Counted from the stretch's first letter, positions 1 through 10,837 are shown. The stretch is DNA of 51,311 nucleotides from an uncultured Algimonas sp. (GCA_937923575.1 CALDUL010000063.1:1-51311), one strand, 5' to 3'. Translations and numbers: made by a program. Notes: generated by a model not told the origin, from the letters alone.

Positions 1-614
1 GCCATCGGTGCGCGCCAGCTGTCATCGCAGACGCCCAGCAGCATGCGCTTGGCGCCTGCCGGATTGCTCATCGGTCCGAGCATGTTGAACAGGGTGCGGA
101 TGCCAAGCGCACGGCGCGCCGGACCGACATGACGCATGGCGGGATGGTGGTTAGGCGCGAAGAGGAAGCCGATGCCGATGTCGTCGATGATCTCGGCCGC
201 GCGCTCCGGAGTGACGCCGAGATTGACACCGAGCTCGGACAGAGTGTCTGCTGTCCCGGTAAGAGAACTCGCAGCGCGATTGCCGTGTTTGGCGACTTTG
301 GCTCCGGCGGCGGCGCAGACAATGGCAGTGGCGGTCGAGATGGACAGTGTGTGCAGGCCCGTACCGCCCGTGCCGACGATGTCGATAACGTCGCCGGAGA
401 CCTGCGCCGGGACCATATTGGCGCGCATGACTTCCGTGCCGACAGCGACTTCGCGCCCCGTAAGCCCAATCATTTCAAGGCCCAGCATAAGGGCGCTGAT
501 CTGCTCCGACTGCGCCTCGCCAGACAGGATGCTCGTCAGCGCGGCGCGCAGAGCATCTGGCTCAGGCCTTTCGTTGCGCGAGAGCGTGCGCAGGATGCTT
601 GCGTCGAAGGTCAA
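1..614 (-). CDS. trpD: Anthranilate phosphoribosyltransferase TrpD (N-terminal part, runs off the left edge)
   Basis: TrpD transfers the phosphoribosyl group of PRPP to anthranilate, the second committed step of tryptophan synthesis in the cytoplasm. About 204 residues are present; the C-terminus lies outside the window. The translation shows the PRPP-binding GTGG loop (DIVGTGG), the KHGNRAASS segment, and the FAPNHHPAMRHV and FNMLGPMSNPA blocks typical of the family. The best start is a TTG at 614 whose last two bases overlap the trpG stop (TTGA), placing the first residues (LTFDASILRTLSR) where family members begin; the next in-frame ATG would remove conserved sequence. The overlap implies translational coupling to trpG. 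The identity is secure; the start codon is inferred. Confidence 0.93.
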   Translation of the reverse strand, partial: MTFDASILRTLSRNERPEPDALRAALTSILSGEAQSEQISALMLGLEMIGLTGREVAVGTEVMRANMVPAQVSGDVIDIVGTGGTGLHTLSISTATAIVCAAAGAKVAKHGNRAASSLTGTADTLSELGVNLGVTPERAAEIIDDIGIGFLFAPNHHPAMRHVGPARRALGIRTLFNMLGPMSNPAGAKRMLLGVCDDSWRAPM

Positions 615-1186
615 CGGATGCCCGCGATTTCGAGGAACTTTGCGATCAGCGTGTGACCATTCTCCGACGCGATCGACTCCGGATGGAATTGCAAGCCGTG
701 GATCGGCCGCGTGGCGTGGCGGAGGCCCATGATCTCGCCGTCCTCCGTCCAGGCATTGGCCAGCAGCTCTCCCGGCAAGCTCTCGCGCTCGACCGAGAGA
801 GAATGGTAACGCGTCGCGGTGAAGGGGCTCTCTAGCCCATCGAACAATCCGGTGCCGTCGTGGTGCACGGGCGACGTCTTTCCGTGCATGATCTGCTTGG
901 CGCGGATCACTTTGCCGCCAAAGGCCTGTCCGATGGACTGCTGCCCGAGGCAGATGCCGAGAATGGGCAAGTCGTCCGGGGCTTGCTCGATCAGCTCGAG
1001 GCAGATGCCCGCCTCATCCGGCGTCTTCGGTCCGGGGGAGAGGAGCACGGCCTTCGCGCCCGAGCTCAGTGCCTGCCCGACGCCGATCTCGTCATTGCGC
1101 ACGACATGGGTTTCGGCGCCCATCTCCTGCGCATAGTGCACGAGGTTGAAGGTAAAGCTGTCATAGTTGTCGATGACGAGGAGCAT
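611..1186 (-). CDS. trpG: Anthranilate synthase glutamine amidotransferase subunit TrpG
   Basis: This class I glutamine amidotransferase supplies ammonia from glutamine to TrpE to make anthranilate from chorismate. The 191-residue protein starts with the family signature MLLVIDNYDSFTFNLV. It carries the nucleophile Cys79 in GICLGQQ and the His168/Glu170 pair in QFHPES, so the triad is complete, and its length is normal for a stand-alone TrpG. It overlaps trpD by 4 bases and lies 49 bases after accC on the same strand. TrpE is not next to it, so the partner subunit must be encoded elsewhere. PabA-type use for folate is a possible second role, but the coupling to trpD favours tryptophan. Confidence 0.95.
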   Translation of the reverse strand: MLLVIDNYDSFTFNLVHYAQEMGAETHVVRNDEIGVGQALSSGAKAVLLSPGPKTPDEAGICLELIEQAPDDLPILGICLGQQSIGQAFGGKVIRAKQIMHGKTSPVHHDGTGLFDGLESPFTATRYHSLSVERESLPGELLANAWTEDGEIMGLRHATRPIHGLQFHPESIASENGHTLIAKFLEIAGIR

Positions 1187-1235
1187 GGCGCGGCTCTAAC
1201 GGCTTGGCTGCGGAATGGAAGGGCGCGCGACTGCG

Positions 1236-2582
1236 TTATGATTTTCGCGCTTCCAGCCAGCGCTCAAGCCAGTGAATGTCGTAATCGCCGGCCTGAAACT
1301 CCGGGTCCTCGATCAGGGCCTCATGGAGCGCCTTATTCGTCGTAATGCCGGTGATGACCATCTCGCCCAGCGCGCGGCGCAGGCGCAGGATCGCACCTTC
1401 GCGCGTATTGCCCCAGACGATGAGCTTACCGATGAGGCTGTCATAATGCGGGGGCACGCGGTATCCGGTGTAAAGCGCTGAATCCAAACGGGTATTCATT
1501 CCGCCGGGAGCATGGAATTCCTCGACCCCGCCGGGGCTGGGCGCGAAGGTGAAGGGATGTTCGGCATTGATCCGGCACTCGATGGAGTGGCCGTTGAAGG
1601 TCACGTCGTCCTGCGTGTAGTTCAGCGGCAGACCCGACGCGACGCGGATTTGCTCGCGCACGAGGTCGATGCCGGTGACTTCCTCTGTGACGGGGTGTTC
1701 GACCTGTAGACGCGTATTCATCTCGATGAAGAAAAACTCGCCATTCTCGTAAAGATATTCGACCGTGCCTGCGCCGCGGTAGCCAATGGCCTTGACTGCG
1801 TCGGCCGTGATGCGGCCGATTTCCGCGCGTGCTTCCGGTGAGAGCACGGGCGAGGGAGCCTCTTCGAGTACTTTCTGATTGCGACGCTGCAGCGAGCAGT
1901 CGCGCTCGCCGAGGTGAACGACATTGCCATGCGTGTCGGCGAGAACTTGGATCTCGATGTGGCGAGGGCCAGTGAGGTAGCGCTCCAGATAGACCGCACC
2001 ATTGCCGAAAGCGGCTTCGGCTTCGGTCTGTGCAGAGCGGAGCGCTTCGTCCAGATCGGCTTCGGTTTTGGCCAGACGCATGCCGCGTCCACCGCCGCCC
2101 GCCGCCGCCTTGATCAGAACGGGAAAGCCAATCTTTTTAGCGGCTACCTTGGCTTCCTTGAACCCTTCGACTGCGCCGTCGCTGCCGGGAACGACGGGAA
2201 TGCCCGCCGCAGCCACCGTCTGCTTGGCCGTGATCTTGTCGCCCATGATGCGGATGTGTTCGGCCGTGGGGCCGATGAAAGTGATGCCGTGGGCTTCGAC
2301 GATTTCGGCGAAGCGAGCGTTTTCCGACAGAAAGCCGTAACCGGGATGAACGGCGTCCGCGCCCGTGATTTCGCAGGCCGCGATAATGGCCGGAATATTC
2401 AGATAGCTCTCCGCGCTGCTCGGCGGGCCGACGCAGACGCTCTCATCCGCCAGCCGGACATGCATGGCATCGCGGTCGGCGGTGGAGTGGATGGCGACGG
2501 AGGACAGCCCCATCTCCTTGCAGGCACGGTGGATGCGCAGGGCGATCTCGCCCCGGTTCGCGATCAGGACCTTGGAGACCAT
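1236..2582 (-). CDS. accC: Acetyl-CoA carboxylase, biotin carboxylase subunit
   Basis: AccC carboxylates the biotin carried by AccB using ATP and bicarbonate, the first half-reaction of acetyl-CoA carboxylase in fatty acid synthesis. The protein has 448 residues, about the usual length. It begins with MVSKVLIANRGEIALRI, followed by the ATP-grasp glycine-rich loop (KAAAGGGGRGMR), the EAPSP segment, and the catalytic EMNTRLQVEHPVTEEVTGIDLV block. The start overlaps the accB stop by one base (TGATG), so the two subunits are translationally coupled, as is usual. The gene belongs to the aroQ-accB-accC operon. Confidence 0.97.
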   Translation of the reverse strand: MVSKVLIANRGEIALRIHRACKEMGLSSVAIHSTADRDAMHVRLADESVCVGPPSSAESYLNIPAIIAACEITGADAVHPGYGFLSENARFAEIVEAHGITFIGPTAEHIRIMGDKITAKQTVAAAGIPVVPGSDGAVEGFKEAKVAAKKIGFPVLIKAAAGGGGRGMRLAKTEADLDEALRSAQTEAEAAFGNGAVYLERYLTGPRHIEIQVLADTHGNVVHLGERDCSLQRRNQKVLEEAPSPVLSPEARAEIGRITADAVKAIGYRGAGTVEYLYENGEFFFIEMNTRLQVEHPVTEEVTGIDLVREQIRVASGLPLNYTQDDVTFNGHSIECRINAEHPFTFAPSPGGVEEFHAPGGMNTRLDSALYTGYRVPPHYDSLIGKLIVWGNTREGAILRLRRALGEMVITGITTNKALHEALIEDPEFQAGDYDIHWLERWLEARKS

Positions 2583-3061
2583 CAGTCGATCACGAACAGC
2601 GAATCGCCGAACTCAACAGGAGACGCGTCATCGACAAAAACCGCCGACAGCGTGCCGGACTTGGACGCGGTGATCGGGTTGAATGTCTTCATCGCCTCGA
2701 CGAGCATGATGGTGTCGCCTTCTTTTACTTGTTCGCCGACTTCCGCGAAGAGGTCTGCATCGGGCGAGGGGCGGAGATAGCAGGTGCCGACCATCGGTGA
2801 TTTGGTCGCGTTGGCGTGGTCTTCCTTGGCGGGTTCCTGCGGCATGGGCGTCGCAGCAGGAGCGCTGGGAGCAGAGAGGGCAGGGGCGGCGGCTGCAGGG
2901 GCGGAGGCGAAAACAGTCTGTCCGCCGCCACCGGTCTGCTTGGAGACGCGAATTTTCACCCCGTCGCGCTTCATCTCGATCTCGGTCAGCTCGGTGCTGT
3001 CCAATATCTCTGCGAGCGCCTTGATCAGGTCGAGTTCGCGGTCTGTCTTCTTCGCAGCCAT
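2582..3061 (-). CDS. accB: Biotin carboxyl carrier protein of acetyl-CoA carboxylase
   Basis: AccB carries the biotin that shuttles carboxyl groups between AccC and the AccA/AccD transferase. The 159-residue protein has three parts: an N-terminal helical region (1-40), an Ala/Pro-rich flexible linker (about 45-85), and a C-terminal biotinyl domain. Biotinylation is expected at Lys125 in the VEAMKTFNPI motif. The gene is 17 bases downstream of aroQ and overlaps accC by one base, so all three probably share one transcript. Confidence 0.96.
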   Translation of the reverse strand: MAAKKTDRELDLIKALAEILDSTELTEIEMKRDGVKIRVSKQTGGGGQTVFASAPAAAAPALSAPSAPAATPMPQEPAKEDHANATKSPMVGTCYLRPSPDADLFAEVGEQVKEGDTIMLVEAMKTFNPITASKSGTLSAVFVDDASPVEFGDSLFVID

Positions 3062-3078
3062 GGCATCCCTTTTTACGG

Positions 3079-3519
3079 TTAGCGTTTGCGCGCCTTAAGC
3101 AAATTCACCGCGGCGTGCAGCCCTAAAATATAGCTTTGTGCCCCGAAGCCGCTGATCGTACCAGTGACGGCTTCGGCAACCAGCGAGCGCTGACGGAAGG
3201 TCTCGCGCTTGGCGGGCTGGGAGAGGTGGATCTCCACGCTGGGCACATCAACCGACTTCAGCGCGTCATGCAGCGCAACAGACGTGTGGGTATAGGCGGC
3301 TGGGTTGATGACGATCGCCGCGCCCGCGTCAGCCGCCGCGTGAATGAAATTGACCAGCTCGCCTTCGACATTGCTCTGACGAAAGGTGATGTCCGCCGTG
3401 CCGACCTCGCGGATCATATTTTCGATATCGGCCAGGGTCTGGATGCCATAGACCTGCGGCTCGCGCGTGCCGAGACGGTTGAGGTTGGGGCCGTTGATGA
3501 AGTGGACAGCTAAAGTCAT
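3079..3519 (-). CDS. aroQ: Type II 3-dehydroquinate dehydratase
   Basis: AroQ dehydrates 3-dehydroquinate to 3-dehydroshikimate in the shikimate pathway. The 146-residue length is typical of the small dodecameric type II enzyme. Family motifs are clear: GPNLNRLGTREPQVYG near the N-terminus, with the catalytic Arg19 and Tyr24 of the lid loop, NPAAYTHTSVAL in the middle, and VEIHLSQPAKRETFR with His98. It is the first gene of the aroQ-accB-accC run. Only 67 bases separate it from the divergent thiS gene, so the two promoters must lie in that gap. Confidence 0.96.
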   Translation of the reverse strand: MTLAVHFINGPNLNRLGTREPQVYGIQTLADIENMIREVGTADITFRQSNVEGELVNFIHAAADAGAAIVINPAAYTHTSVALHDALKSVDVPSVEIHLSQPAKRETFRQRSLVAEAVTGTISGFGAQSYILGLHAAVNLLKARKR

Positions 3520-3586
3520 GTGGGCGCTTGGAGTGACAAAGGGGGCGTGTTAGCGGCGCGCTGCTGTTCTAACAAGCGGACTTCGA

Positions 3587-3790
3587 ATGCATCTTATCAT
3601 CAATGGCGAAGACCATGACGACCTGCCGGAGGGGCTGAGCGTTGCTGGGCTGCTCGCGCATTTCGGCTGGCCGGAGCGCAAGATCGCCGTGGAGCGCAAC
3701 CGCGAAGTCGTGCCGAAGAGCGCCTATGCCAAGACGGTTCTCGCCAATCACGATCAGCTTGAGATCATACACTTCATCGGAGGTGGATAG
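3587..3790 (+). CDS. thiS: Sulfur carrier protein ThiS
   Basis: ThiS is a ubiquitin-like carrier. Its C-terminal Gly-Gly is adenylated and thiocarboxylated to deliver sulfur to the thiazole of thiamin. The 67-residue protein ends in FIGGG, giving the required terminal GG, and has the beta-grasp pattern MHLIINGEDHDDLPEG. The stop codon abuts the thiG start with no gap, as expected for the partners of the thiazole synthase complex. No conserved TPP riboswitch core is recognisable in the short leader. Other thi genes (thiC, thiO, thiE, thiF) are absent from this window. Confidence 0.92.
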   Translation: MHLIINGEDHDDLPEGLSVAGLLAHFGWPERKIAVERNREVVPKSAYAKTVLANHDQLEIIHFIGGG

Positions 3791-4564
3791 ATGTCCGCTG
3801 ATCCTCTCGTCATTGCGGGCCGCAGGTTCAATTCGCGGCTGATTATCGGCACGGGCAAATTTGCGGACTATCAGCAAAACGCGGATGCGCTGGACGCCTC
3901 TGGCGCGGAAATCGTGACCGTCGCCGTGCGTCGGGTAAATCTGTCGAACCCGGATGAGCCCATGCTGGTCGACTATCTAAAGCCCGATCAGGTCACCTAT
4001 CTGCCCAACACCGCCGGCTGCTACACGGGCCAGGATGCAGTGCGCACGCTGCGTCTGGCGCGCGAGGCGGGCGGCTGGAACCTCGTGAAGCTCGAAGTTC
4101 TATCCGACGTGCATCTTTATCCCGACATGGCCGAGACGCTGTCGAGCCTGAAACTGCTCGTCGCTGACGGTTTCGACGTCATGGTCTATTGTACGGACGA
4201 TCCGGTCTATTGCCAAAAGCTCCAAGACGCAGGCGCGGCGGCTATCATGCCACTGGCCGCGCCGATCGGCTCTGGCCTTGGCTTGCTCAATCCAACGAAT
4301 ATTCAACTAGTGCGCCAGGCTGTGAACGTCCCTGTGCTGGTGGACGCGGGACTGGGCACGGCGTCGGAAGCGGCGGCTGCGATGGAGCTGGGCTGCGACG
4401 GGATCATCGCCAACACGGCGATTGCGGGTGCAAAGGATCCGATTCGCATGGCGCGGGCTTTCCGTCACGCTGTCATTGCTGGCCGCGAAGCCTTTCTAGC
4501 CGGTCGTATCGAACGCAAGGCCTATGCCGTCGCGAGCTCACCTATGACGGGTCTGATCGACTAG
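3791..4564 (+). CDS. thiG: Thiazole synthase ThiG
   Basis: ThiG condenses 1-deoxy-D-xylulose 5-phosphate, dehydroglycine and ThiS thiocarboxylate into the thiazole phosphate of thiamin. The 257-residue TIM-barrel protein is full length. The Schiff-base lysine is Lys100 in LVKLEV, and the phosphate-binding stretches [11 protein letters not shown] and [20 protein letters not shown] are intact. It directly follows thiS with zero spacing, which supports a coupled thiS-thiG unit. Confidence 0.96.
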   Translation: MSADPLVIAGRRFNSRLIIGTGKFADYQQNADALDASGAEIVTVAVRRVNLSNPDEPMLVDYLKPDQVTYLPNTAGCYTGQDAVRTLRLAREAGGWNLVKLEVLSDVHLYPDMAETLSSLKLLVADGFDVMVYCTDDPVYCQKLQDAGAAAIMPLAAPIGSGLGLLNPTNIQLVRQAVNVPVLVDAGLGTASEAAAAMELGCDGIIANTAIAGAKDPIRMARAFRHAVIAGREAFLAGRIERKAYAVASSPMTGLID

Positions 4565-4602
4565 ATTTGGAACGAAGGCGTCAGCTGCGGCATTAGGCGC
4601 TC

Positions 4603-5088
4603 ATGAAACACTCTACCCTGCTGCCTGCTATTCTGACTGCGGCACTGCTCTCAGCATGCGCTTCGACCGACAATCGCCAATTCGCAGGGGATGACGTGGC
4701 CGACGGTGAGGCCGTGCTGTTGACGCCGGCGCAGGATGTTGGGCTGACAAAGATCGAGATTCCGAAATATCTGTCGCAGATGTCCAATCCCTACTTGGGT
4801 TTGCCGACGGATTGCTCGACCATTCGCTCGGAAGTCGAAAAGCTAGACTCGCTGCTCGGTGCCGACCTAGATGTTCCGGAGGAGGAGGACATCATGCGTG
4901 AGCGTAATCAGCTGAACGCCGCATCGTCTGCTGTCGGCAGCGTGCTGATTCCCTTCCGCGGAGTCGTGCGCGCGGTCACGGGTGCGGCCAAGAACGAGCG
5001 CGACGCCCGAAACGCCTATGAGCGCGGTCTCGTCCGCCGTGCCTATCTGAAAGGCCGCTCAGAGGAACGTAACTGCACGGGCGTCTGA
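4603..5088 (+). CDS. Small lipoprotein of unknown function
   Basis: I do not recognise this 161-residue protein. It has a lipoprotein signal peptide with the lipobox LSAC, lipidated Cys19, followed by a mostly soluble chain. Two further cysteines occur, one in the TDCSTI segment and one at the C-terminus (RNCTGV), and could form a disulfide. A central hydrophobic stretch (SSAVGSVLIPFRGVVRAVTGAA) resembles the glycine/alanine amphipathic segment seen in some envelope lipoproteins. A charged tail (KNERDARNAYERGLVRRAYLKGR) follows. It sits alone between thiG and secG. Residue after the lipidated Cys is Ala, so outer-membrane sorting is plausible, but this is inference. Confidence 0.7.
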   Translation: MKHSTLLPAILTAALLSACASTDNRQFAGDDVADGEAVLLTPAQDVGLTKIEIPKYLSQMSNPYLGLPTDCSTIRSEVEKLDSLLGADLDVPEEEDIMRERNQLNAASSAVGSVLIPFRGVVRAVTGAAKNERDARNAYERGLVRRAYLKGRSEERNCTGV

Positions 5089-5190
5089 CCGCTCTCCCGC
5101 CGTGCCGCCGACATTGTCGCTGGATAAAGCGCGAGGGTCCGTTTAAGGGCGCGCGGTCTAAACCCACGCAGCCGTATCGGTCCCGCTCGC

Positions 5191-7258
<2,068 letters not shown>

Positions 7259-7270
7259 CGACTGACTGAC

Positions 7271-7295
7271 TGTGGCCGCTTTGCCACACTCTTTG
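7271..7295 (+). terminator. Possible pyrG terminator hairpin
   Basis: A perfect 6-bp stem (TGTGGC / GCCACA, 7271-7276 with 7283-7288) with a 6-base loop starts 13 bases after the pyrG stop and is followed by CTCTTTGGTT. The T-tract is short and interrupted, so intrinsic termination would be weak. Confidence 0.35.
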
Positions 7296-7309
7296 GTTAA
7301 ACCTTCGAC

Positions 7310-7348
7310 CTCACGCTGACGTGAGTGTGTAAGCGCGCGGCGGCGCTT
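7310..7348. repeat. Two adjacent inverted repeats upstream of the TonB-dependent receptor
   Basis: CTCACG-CTGA-CGTGAG (7310-7325) is a perfect 6-bp inverted repeat. Five bases later a second one follows, AAGCGC-GCGGCG-GCGCTT (7331-7348). Both lie 58-96 bases before the probable receptor start at 7406. They could be an operator or a structured mRNA leader. No recognisable Fur box is seen. Confidence 0.4.
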
Positions 7349-7405
7349 GACCTATCGCGCTACGCGCATCTTAGGGAGCCCATCATTTCGCTTGGAGATT
7401 TCCCC

Positions 7406-9628
7406 TTGTCCCACACCGCCCGCCGCATCGGCGCACTCTCGGTCCTGTTTGCCAGCACAGCGCTCACTCCCGCATTCGCGCAGAACGCGCCGCTCGACGA
7501 GGTCATCGTCACAGCACAGAAGCGCGAGCAATCGCTCCAGGATGTCGCCCTGTCGCTCGATGTGATTCAGGACGCGGAGCTGACAGCCATCCGCGGCGCG
7601 GCCGAAGACATACTCGCGCTCTCGGCACGCGTGCCCAGCGTCTATGCGGAAGGTTCTTTCGGTCGGACATTTCCGCGCTTTTATATTCGCGGTCTCGGCA
7701 ATACCGACTTCGATTTGAATGCGAACGGTCCGGTCAGCTTTGTCTATGACGATGTCGTTCTGGAAAACCCAATCCTGCGTGGGTTCCCGATCTTCGATAC
7801 CGACCGCGTGGAAGTGCTGCGCGGGCCGCAGGGTACGCTGTTCGGCCGCAACACACCCGCCGGCGTGATCAAATTCGAGAGCGTGAAGCCTGACGTCGAG
7901 GACGGCTTTAACGGTTACGGTAAGGCGAGCTACGGCCGCTTCGACACGGGTACGCTGGAAGCGGCCGTCGGCGGTGCGCTGTCCGATACGGTCTCCGCCC
8001 GCGTCTCCGGGCTCTACCAGACCCGCAGCCCCTATGTGGAAAACACCATCCCGGATCAGCCGGAAGACGACTTCGAGGGCTTTGATGAGCTCGCGGGCCG
8101 GGCGCAGCTGCGCTTCGAGCCAGCGAACAGCGATCTCGACGTGCTGGTCAATGTCCACGGTCGTCAGCTCCGCGGCGGCTCGCGGACGTTCCAGGCAAAT
8201 GCAATCGCACCGGGCGGCGGCATTGTTGACGGCTTTGACCGCTTCAGTGCGACGAACGACGCCGTGCAGCTGCTCGACGTCTCCAATGTGGGAGCGAGCC
8301 TGAAGGCCGAATGGGGCCTCGGAAACGGTACGGTGACATCCGTTTCGGCGATCGAGTCGGTCCGCATTGAAGCGCGCGGCGATGTTGACGGCGGCTTCGG
8401 CGCCGCTTTTCTCGGCAACAGCCAGCCCGGGTTTATCCCGTTTCCGGCCGAGAGCCAGGACAACATCAACGATCACAGCCAGCTGACCCAGGAGCTGCGC
8501 TACAATTTCGATGCGTCTGATGCGGTCAACGTCACGATCGGCGCATTCATCTTCCTCGAAGACCTCGAGATCGAGTCGCTGTCGTTCGACACCATCACGC
8601 CGCCGATCCCGGTGAATGGTCAGGCCATTCAGAACCAGGACACGGAATCCTACTCGCTCTTCACGAGCGTCGTTTGGGACGCGACCGAGCAGCTTACGGC
8701 GACGCTCGGCTTGCGTGCGACGGCGGAGAGCAAGGACTTCACCGCGCGTCGCCTGATCGGCCCGTTCGGCTCCGGCACGCTGGGGCCCGTCTTGGCTGAT
8801 CTGTCCGACGAAGTGCTCTCGGGTGACTTCACGCTGGACTACGAAATCAATGACGACGTGTCTGTCTATGGCCGATACGCGCGCGGTTTCCGCACCCCCA
8901 ATGTGCAGGGGCGCATCGTCTTTGGCGACGTCGTGACCGTGGCCGATACTGAGACTATCGACAGCTTTGAAGTCGGCGCGAAGACCAGCTTCGCGGACGG
9001 TCGCGCCGTCGTGAATGCCTCTGCCTATCTCTACAACACCAACGATCAGCAGGTGACGGCCGTTGGCGGTGCCGGCAACTTCAACCAGCTGTTCAACGCC
9101 GACTCCGTCAAAGGCCGGGGTTTCGAGATCGACGCCTATTACAATCCGACCGACGCGCTGCAGTTTACGGCGGGCATGTCGATCAACGACACGGAAATCG
9201 ACGATCCAAATCTCGAAGTCGCGCCCTGCAGTGCGGCCTGTACCGTGCTCGACCCGATCAACCCCGTGACCGGTAATGCGCAGATCGACGGAAACCCTCT
9301 GCCACAGGCTCCGAAGTTCATCGCCAACGCGACGGCGCGCTACGGATTTGACGTCGGCAGCGGCGAGTTGTTCGTCTTCGGCGACATCGCGCACCGCAGT
9401 TCCGTCAACTTCTTCCTCTATGAGTCGGAGGAATTCCAATCCGAGCCATTGACCGAAATCGGCCTTCGCGCGGGCTATGTCCACGCGGGCGGCGATTGGG
9501 AAGTCGCAGGTTATGTGCGCAATCTGACCGGCGAGGTCGCGCTAGAAGGCGGCGTGGACTTCAACAATCTGACCGGCTTCTTCAACGAACCGTCGATCTA
9601 TGGTGCGGAGATCACCAAACGCTTCTAA
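7406..9628 (+). CDS. TonB-dependent outer membrane receptor
   Basis: This is an outer-membrane active transporter that takes up a scarce ligand using energy from TonB-ExbBD; the substrate cannot be read from the sequence. I place the start at TTG 7406, with GGAG eight bases upstream. It gives a clean signal peptide (SHTARRIGALSVLFASTALTPAFA, cut before QNAP) and a 740-residue protein; a GTG at 7325 would add 27 non-conserved residues. The TonB box region is DEVIVTAQKREQSLQDV. The plug domain contains the FYIRGLGNTD and RVEVLRGPQGTLFGRNTPAGVIKF motifs. A 22-strand-type barrel follows and ends in Phe (ITKRF), the barrel-assembly signal. The family is the iron-siderophore/polysaccharide type common in Caulobacterales and Sphingomonadales. 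Downstream are secreted hydrolases, which may be unrelated. Confidence 0.93.
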   Translation: MSHTARRIGALSVLFASTALTPAFAQNAPLDEVIVTAQKREQSLQDVALSLDVIQDAELTAIRGAAEDILALSARVPSVYAEGSFGRTFPRFYIRGLGNTDFDLNANGPVSFVYDDVVLENPILRGFPIFDTDRVEVLRGPQGTLFGRNTPAGVIKFESVKPDVEDGFNGYGKASYGRFDTGTLEAAVGGALSDTVSARVSGLYQTRSPYVENTIPDQPEDDFEGFDELAGRAQLRFEPANSDLDVLVNVHGRQLRGGSRTFQANAIAPGGGIVDGFDRFSATNDAVQLLDVSNVGASLKAEWGLGNGTVTSVSAIESVRIEARGDVDGGFGAAFLGNSQPGFIPFPAESQDNINDHSQLTQELRYNFDASDAVNVTIGAFIFLEDLEIESLSFDTITPPIPVNGQAIQNQDTESYSLFTSVVWDATEQLTATLGLRATAESKDFTARRLIGPFGSGTLGPVLADLSDEVLSGDFTLDYEINDDVSVYGRYARGFRTPNVQGRIVFGDVVTVADTETIDSFEVGAKTSFADGRAVVNASAYLYNTNDQQVTAVGGAGNFNQLFNADSVKGRGFEIDAYYNPTDALQFTAGMSINDTEIDDPNLEVAPCSAACTVLDPINPVTGNAQIDGNPLPQAPKFIANATARYGFDVGSGELFVFGDIAHRSSVNFFLYESEEFQSEPLTEIGLRAGYVHAGGDWEVAGYVRNLTGEVALEGGVDFNNLTGFFNEPSIYGAEITKRF

Positions 9629-9697
9629 CGCCTCCGTCATTTGACGGGCTCCGGTTGTCGCACTAGCCCAATGGCTGTGCACGACCGGAGCCGACGC

Positions 9698-10837
9698 ATG
9701 TTCAGATATTCCACCGCTATTCTTTCCGCCATCGCGCTCACGGGCTGCGCGACGGCCAACACGTCGCAGCGCGTGCCCGGCGAGGTGCTGGAGAGCAGCA
9801 GCTACGAGTACACGCCCGAAGCGGAGGTCGCGCGAAACTCGCTCAAGGTCGAGCGAGGGATTGCAGGATCGTCCGCCCGGATCACCGACCCCGCTCTCGT
9901 CAGCTATGTCGAGAGTCTGACCGCCTCCGTCTCCGGCGAATTCGCGGAAGAGTTGCGCGTCTATCTCATCGAAGCGCCGGCTTTCAACGCGGGCATTCTG
10001 CCGAACGGTGCCATGCTGGTCTATTCCGGCATGCTGCTGCGCGTCGATAACGAAGCCGAACTGGCCCAAGTCCTCGGTCACGAGTTTGGGCACTATTACG
10101 AAAAGCATGGTTTGAAACGGCAGCTACGCTCGGCCAATACCGAAGGCTTTGCAAATTCCGTAGGTCTCGCAGTCGGCGGGCTGGGCCATCTCGCGGCCGC
10201 TGTTATCGGGAAATCGGCGCTGACGTCCTATTCACGCTCGCAGGAGCTCGAAGCCGATATCGTCGGGCTCGAAGTCGCGACGGAAGCCGGCTTCGACCCG
10301 AATGCGGCCGTCCAGCTCTGGACCAATCTCTTGGCAGAACAGGCGGCCTCTTCGAATGAGAAATCCCGGGAACGCTCCACCAAGACGAAGTCGGCTCGAT
10401 ACGATACACACCCGCCCAGCACGGCGCGGATTGCCGCGCTCCGCAAGGCGTCTGCCAAGCTCCCCAGTCAGCCCACGACAACCAATGCGGCCGAATACCG
10501 CCGGCGCATCCGTCCCTATCTGACGCGTTGGTACGAGGCGGAGCTGATGACCAAGGACTACGGCTCCGTGCTGGCGCTGGTCGAGCGTAAGCGCGGCTTT
10601 GGCGAGGATCTGGGGGTGCTCGGCTATGTCGAGGGTGCAGCCTATGCCCTGCGCCGCGATCCCGGAGACGAGGCTCGCGCGCTCGCCGCCTGGGAGTCTG
10701 CGAAACGGCACAGCGACGCGCCCGTCTTTCTCCAAGGTGATTTGAACGCGTTGATGAAGACGATGCAGGATGCCGTGCCGAAAGATTTGAAAGGCAAATC
10801 GAAGTCAAAGTCCAAAAACGACAAGTCGACGCCGTAA
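9698..10837 (+). CDS. M48-family lipoprotein metallopeptidase
   Basis: This is a periplasmic zinc protease of the M48 type, likely acting on misfolded or misassembled envelope proteins like BepA/LoiP. The start at ATG 9698, with GGAG eight bases upstream, yields a lipoprotein signal with lipobox LTGC (Cys17). The zinc site is HEFGH at residues 128-132, with the third ligand Glu in the SRSQELEADIVG motif. The segment NAGILPNGAMLVYSGML before the HExxH is typical. A C-terminal region of about 170 residues ends in a very lysine/serine-rich tail (KGKSKSKSKNDKS). The protein has 379 residues. It is not the membrane-spanning HtpX type. Confidence 0.9.
   Translation: MFRYSTAILSAIALTGCATANTSQRVPGEVLESSSYEYTPEAEVARNSLKVERGIAGSSARITDPALVSYVESLTASVSGEFAEELRVYLIEAPAFNAGILPNGAMLVYSGMLLRVDNEAELAQVLGHEFGHYYEKHGLKRQLRSANTEGFANSVGLAVGGLGHLAAAVIGKSALTSYSRSQELEADIVGLEVATEAGFDPNAAVQLWTNLLAEQAASSNEKSRERSTKTKSARYDTHPPSTARIAALRKASAKLPSQPTTTNAAEYRRRIRPYLTRWYEAELMTKDYGSVLALVERKRGFGEDLGVLGYVEGAAYALRRDPGDEARALAAWESAKRHSDAPVFLQGDLNALMKTMQDAVPKDLKGKSKSKSKNDKSTP

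Noticed and set aside
3520-3586. TPP riboswitch before thiS-thiG
   Set aside because: The gap is only 67 bases, and the conserved CTGAGA-type core is not present.
7352-9484. A 710-codon open frame antisense to the TonB receptor
   Set aside because: It is a shadow of high-G+C coding sequence; the sense frame has signal peptide, plug and barrel motifs, while the antisense protein has no recognisable domain.
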